NCBI GenBank assembly: GCA_945889445.1
Contig: CAMDBX010000015.1
Location: forward strand, 1-63,479
Length of the DNA: 63,479 nucleotides
Reading direction: 5' to 3'
Source of the DNA: Rhizobium sp. Q54
GTDB lineage: Bacteria > Pseudomonadota > Alphaproteobacteria > Rhizobiales > Aestuariivirgaceae
A program made the position numbers and the translations under genes. Shown piece by piece: positions 61,940 to 63,479 of the stretch (position 1 is its first letter; each line of letters opens with the position of its first letter). The notes beneath the pieces were generated by a model. The model saw only the letters and a list, made by a program, of their open reading frames with translations, did no database searches and had not been told where the DNA came from.

Positions 61940-62568
61940 TGAGTTTCGAAGACGCCGCGAAGGCCTGCGGCATCGTGGCCATCCTGCGCGGGGTGACGCC
62001 GGACGAAGTGGCGGGCATCGGTGATGCGCTTCATGATGCAGGAATTCGCGTGGTCGAAGTGCCACTCAATTCGCCCGGGCCCTTCCAATCCATCGCAGCC
62101 CTCGCGGCGCGCTTCAAGGGCCGCATGGTGGTGGGTGCAGGCACGGTGCTGGGCGTCGACAGCGTCGACCAGTTGAAGTCGGCGGGCGGGCAGATTTCGG
62201 TGTCCCCCGACTGCAATCCGCTGGTCATCGCGCGGGCGGTCGAACACGGGATGGTGGCGCTGCCGGGCGTGTTCACGCCGACGGAAGCATTCACGGCGGT
62301 GCGGGCCGGTGCACGGCACCTGAAACTGTTTCCGGCGGAAGCCGCGAGCCCGAAGACAGTGAAGGCGTGGAAGGCGGTGCTGCCGCGCGACGTGAGCATC
62401 TATGCGGTGGGCGGTGTGACGCCTGCCAACATGAAGGACTGGGCCGATGCCGGCTGCGCAGGCTTCGGCATCGGCTCCAACATTTACAAGCCGGGCATGA
62501 GCGCCGATGATGTGGCAAAGGCCGCCCGCAGTTTCGTGGCGGCGTGGAAGGACCTGAGGGGGAATTGA
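61936..62568 (+). CDS. dgoA: 2-dehydro-3-deoxy-6-phosphogalactonate aldolase
   Basis: Class I aldolase cleaving KDPGal to pyruvate and glyceraldehyde 3-phosphate. The 210-residue KDPG-aldolase-fold protein has [14 protein letters not shown], the catalytic-glutamate region [25 protein letters not shown], and the Schiff-base lysine in [10 protein letters not shown]. This is a good match to DgoA rather than Eda. It is coupled upstream to dgoK and downstream to the SDR (TGATG). Confidence 0.92.
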   Translation: MMSFEDAAKACGIVAILRGVTPDEVAGIGDALHDAGIRVVEVPLNSPGPFQSIAALAARFKGRMVVGAGTVLGVDSVDQLKSAGGQISVSPDCNPLVIARAVEHGMVALPGVFTPTEAFTAVRAGARHLKLFPAEAASPKTVKAWKAVLPRDVSIYAVGGVTPANMKDWADAGCAGFGIGSNIYKPGMSADDVAKAARSFVAAWKDLRGN

Positions 62569-63308
62569 TGAAGGTTGCGATGGTGACGGGTGCCGGCTCT
62601 GGCATCGGCAAGGCGGTGGCACTGGCCTTCGCGCGCGAGGGCTACAAGGTGGTGCTGGCCGGCCGCCGTGCCGACCTTCTAGACACAGTTGCCAAGGAGA
62701 TTGACCCCGATGCACTGGTGGTGCCCACCGACGTGGGGGACCCCAAGTCGGTAAAGGCGTTGTTCGCGGCGGCAAAGGCGAAGTTCGGACGTCTCGACGT
62801 CCTGTTCAACAATGCCGGCACCGGTGCGCCGGGCACGATCATGCTCGAGGACCTCTCGATCGAGATGTGGCAGAACGTGGTGAATGTGAACCTGTCGGGT
62901 GTGTTCTACTGCATGCAGGAGGCTTTCCGCATGATGAAGGAGCAGAGCCCGCGCGGCGGCCGCATCATCAACAATGGTTCGATCTCGGCGCATGCGCCGC
63001 GGCCCAACTCAGCGCCCTATACATCCACCAAGCATGCGGTGACGGGCCTCACCAAGTCCGGCTCGCTGGATGGCCGCAAGTATGACATCGCGGTCTGCCA
63101 GATCGACATCGGCAATGCCGGAACCGAGATGACCGAGAAGATGAAGACCGGCATGCCGCAGGCCAACGGCTCCATGGCGCCGGAACCGACGATGGACGTG
63201 GCGAACGTGGCGAAGACGGTGATGTACATGGCGTCACTGCCGCTGGAGGCCAACGCGCAGTTCGTGACGGTGATGGCGACGAAGATGCCCTACGTCGGGC
63301 GGGGGTAG
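62568..63308 (+). CDS. Short-chain dehydrogenase/reductase of the sugar operon
   Basis: A 246-residue classical SDR with [51 protein letters not shown] and [13 protein letters not shown] (YxxxK). The final [16 protein letters not shown] is unusual but the fold is complete. In this operon it is a candidate sugar or aldose dehydrogenase supplying the lactone for the SMP-30 enzyme (inference). I start at the ATG at 62568, which overlaps the dgoA stop by one base. Confidence 0.85.
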   Translation: MKVAMVTGAGSGIGKAVALAFAREGYKVVLAGRRADLLDTVAKEIDPDALVVPTDVGDPKSVKALFAAAKAKFGRLDVLFNNAGTGAPGTIMLEDLSIEMWQNVVNVNLSGVFYCMQEAFRMMKEQSPRGGRIINNGSISAHAPRPNSAPYTSTKHAVTGLTKSGSLDGRKYDIAVCQIDIGNAGTEMTEKMKTGMPQANGSMAPEPTMDVANVAKTVMYMASLPLEANAQFVTVMATKMPYVGRG

Positions 63309-63479
63309 TTTCCGTTCGCACGCCCCCTATTCACCCTCGCCGGGCTTGTCTCGAAGAATTGGGCTATAAACGGGACACCGGAGGCGCCTTGACCGCACCT
63401 CCGGTGTTGACGGGAGACCGATTTACCGGGCTGGTCCCTAGAGACCGTGGTCAAGCGTGGTCCCCGTCATCTTTGCATT
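63309..63479. other. Structured intergenic tail at the window edge
   Basis: After the SDR stop comes a half copy of the two-hairpin repeat (63331-63356). A 13-position stem with one mismatch follows (63375-63387 with 63395-63407, 7-base loop), then further G+C-rich sequence able to pair (63411-63460). No coding frame is convincing. It may be a transcript end or the structured leader of a gene outside the window. Confidence 0.45.
63331..63356. repeat. Half copy of the two-hairpin repeat (copy E)
   Basis: TCACC (63331-63335), then CTCGCCGGGCTTG, resembles the left start of copies A, C and D. The returning stem arm and the right half are missing, so it is a truncated or decayed copy. Confidence 0.4.

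Overview
The window is a G+C-rich chromosome segment from an alphaproteobacterium, most likely of the Hyphomicrobiales (Rhizobiales). The evidence is the neighbourhoods hrcA-grpE / rph-rdgB-hemW, rsmI-yraN-gshB and imuA-imuB-dnaE2, a GTTC-N7-GTTC LexA box, a Zur operator of alphaproteobacterial type, and heat-shock promoters of the form CTTG-N18-CCTATAT. Coding density is very high and many genes overlap as ATGA or TGATG. I saw no rRNA, tRNA, CRISPR array or prophage. The only mobile element is the end of an IS30-family insertion sequence at the left edge.

Layout. 1-5.7 kb: IS30 end, arabinose-5-phosphate isomerase, GalU, GalE, a lytic transglycosylase and an SGNH-fold protein that appears to lack catalytic residues. 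5.7-15.2 kb: fused indolepyruvate ferredoxin oxidoreductase, a chromate transporter, acyl-CoA dehydrogenase with an SDR, a PuuD-like glutamine amidotransferase-fold hydrolase, a D-2-hydroxyacid dehydrogenase and an SH3 protein. 15.3-23.4 kb: heat-shock block (dnaK, dnaJ, grpE, hrcA) with AlkB and a flavin amine oxidase between. 23.4-28.5 kb: housekeeping run rph, a VOC-RdgB fusion, hemW, rsmI, yraN, gshB. 28.5-31.5 kb: cobalt-type nitrile hydratase operon with two beta subunits. 31.5-35.7 kb: CcdA, then a Zur-controlled zinc cluster (znuA, zevA, zevB) and tspO. 35.7-41.3 kb: SOS mutasome imuA-imuB-dnaE2. 41.3-53 kb: two glutamine-synthetase-like ligases with an N-formylglutamate amidohydrolase-like enzyme, an RpiR regulator, a GMC oxidoreductase, two aminotransferases and an iron alcohol dehydrogenase. 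This may be an amine or amino-alcohol catabolic region. 53-58 kb: membrane proteins (DUF4239-like, NhaD, YqhA-like, TerC) and a metallo-hydrolase. 58-63.3 kb: a sugar-acid operon (proline-racemase-like protein, SMP-30 lactonase, GguC, DgoK, DgoA, SDR).

The best leads are the alpha-beta-beta nitrile hydratase operon, the in-frame VOC-RdgB fusion, the Zur-controlled znuA-zevAB arrangement without znuBC, the dual glutamine-synthetase-like cluster, and a family of about 79-bp two-hairpin intergenic repeats. All calls rest on reading the sequence and remembered family motifs. No database search was run.
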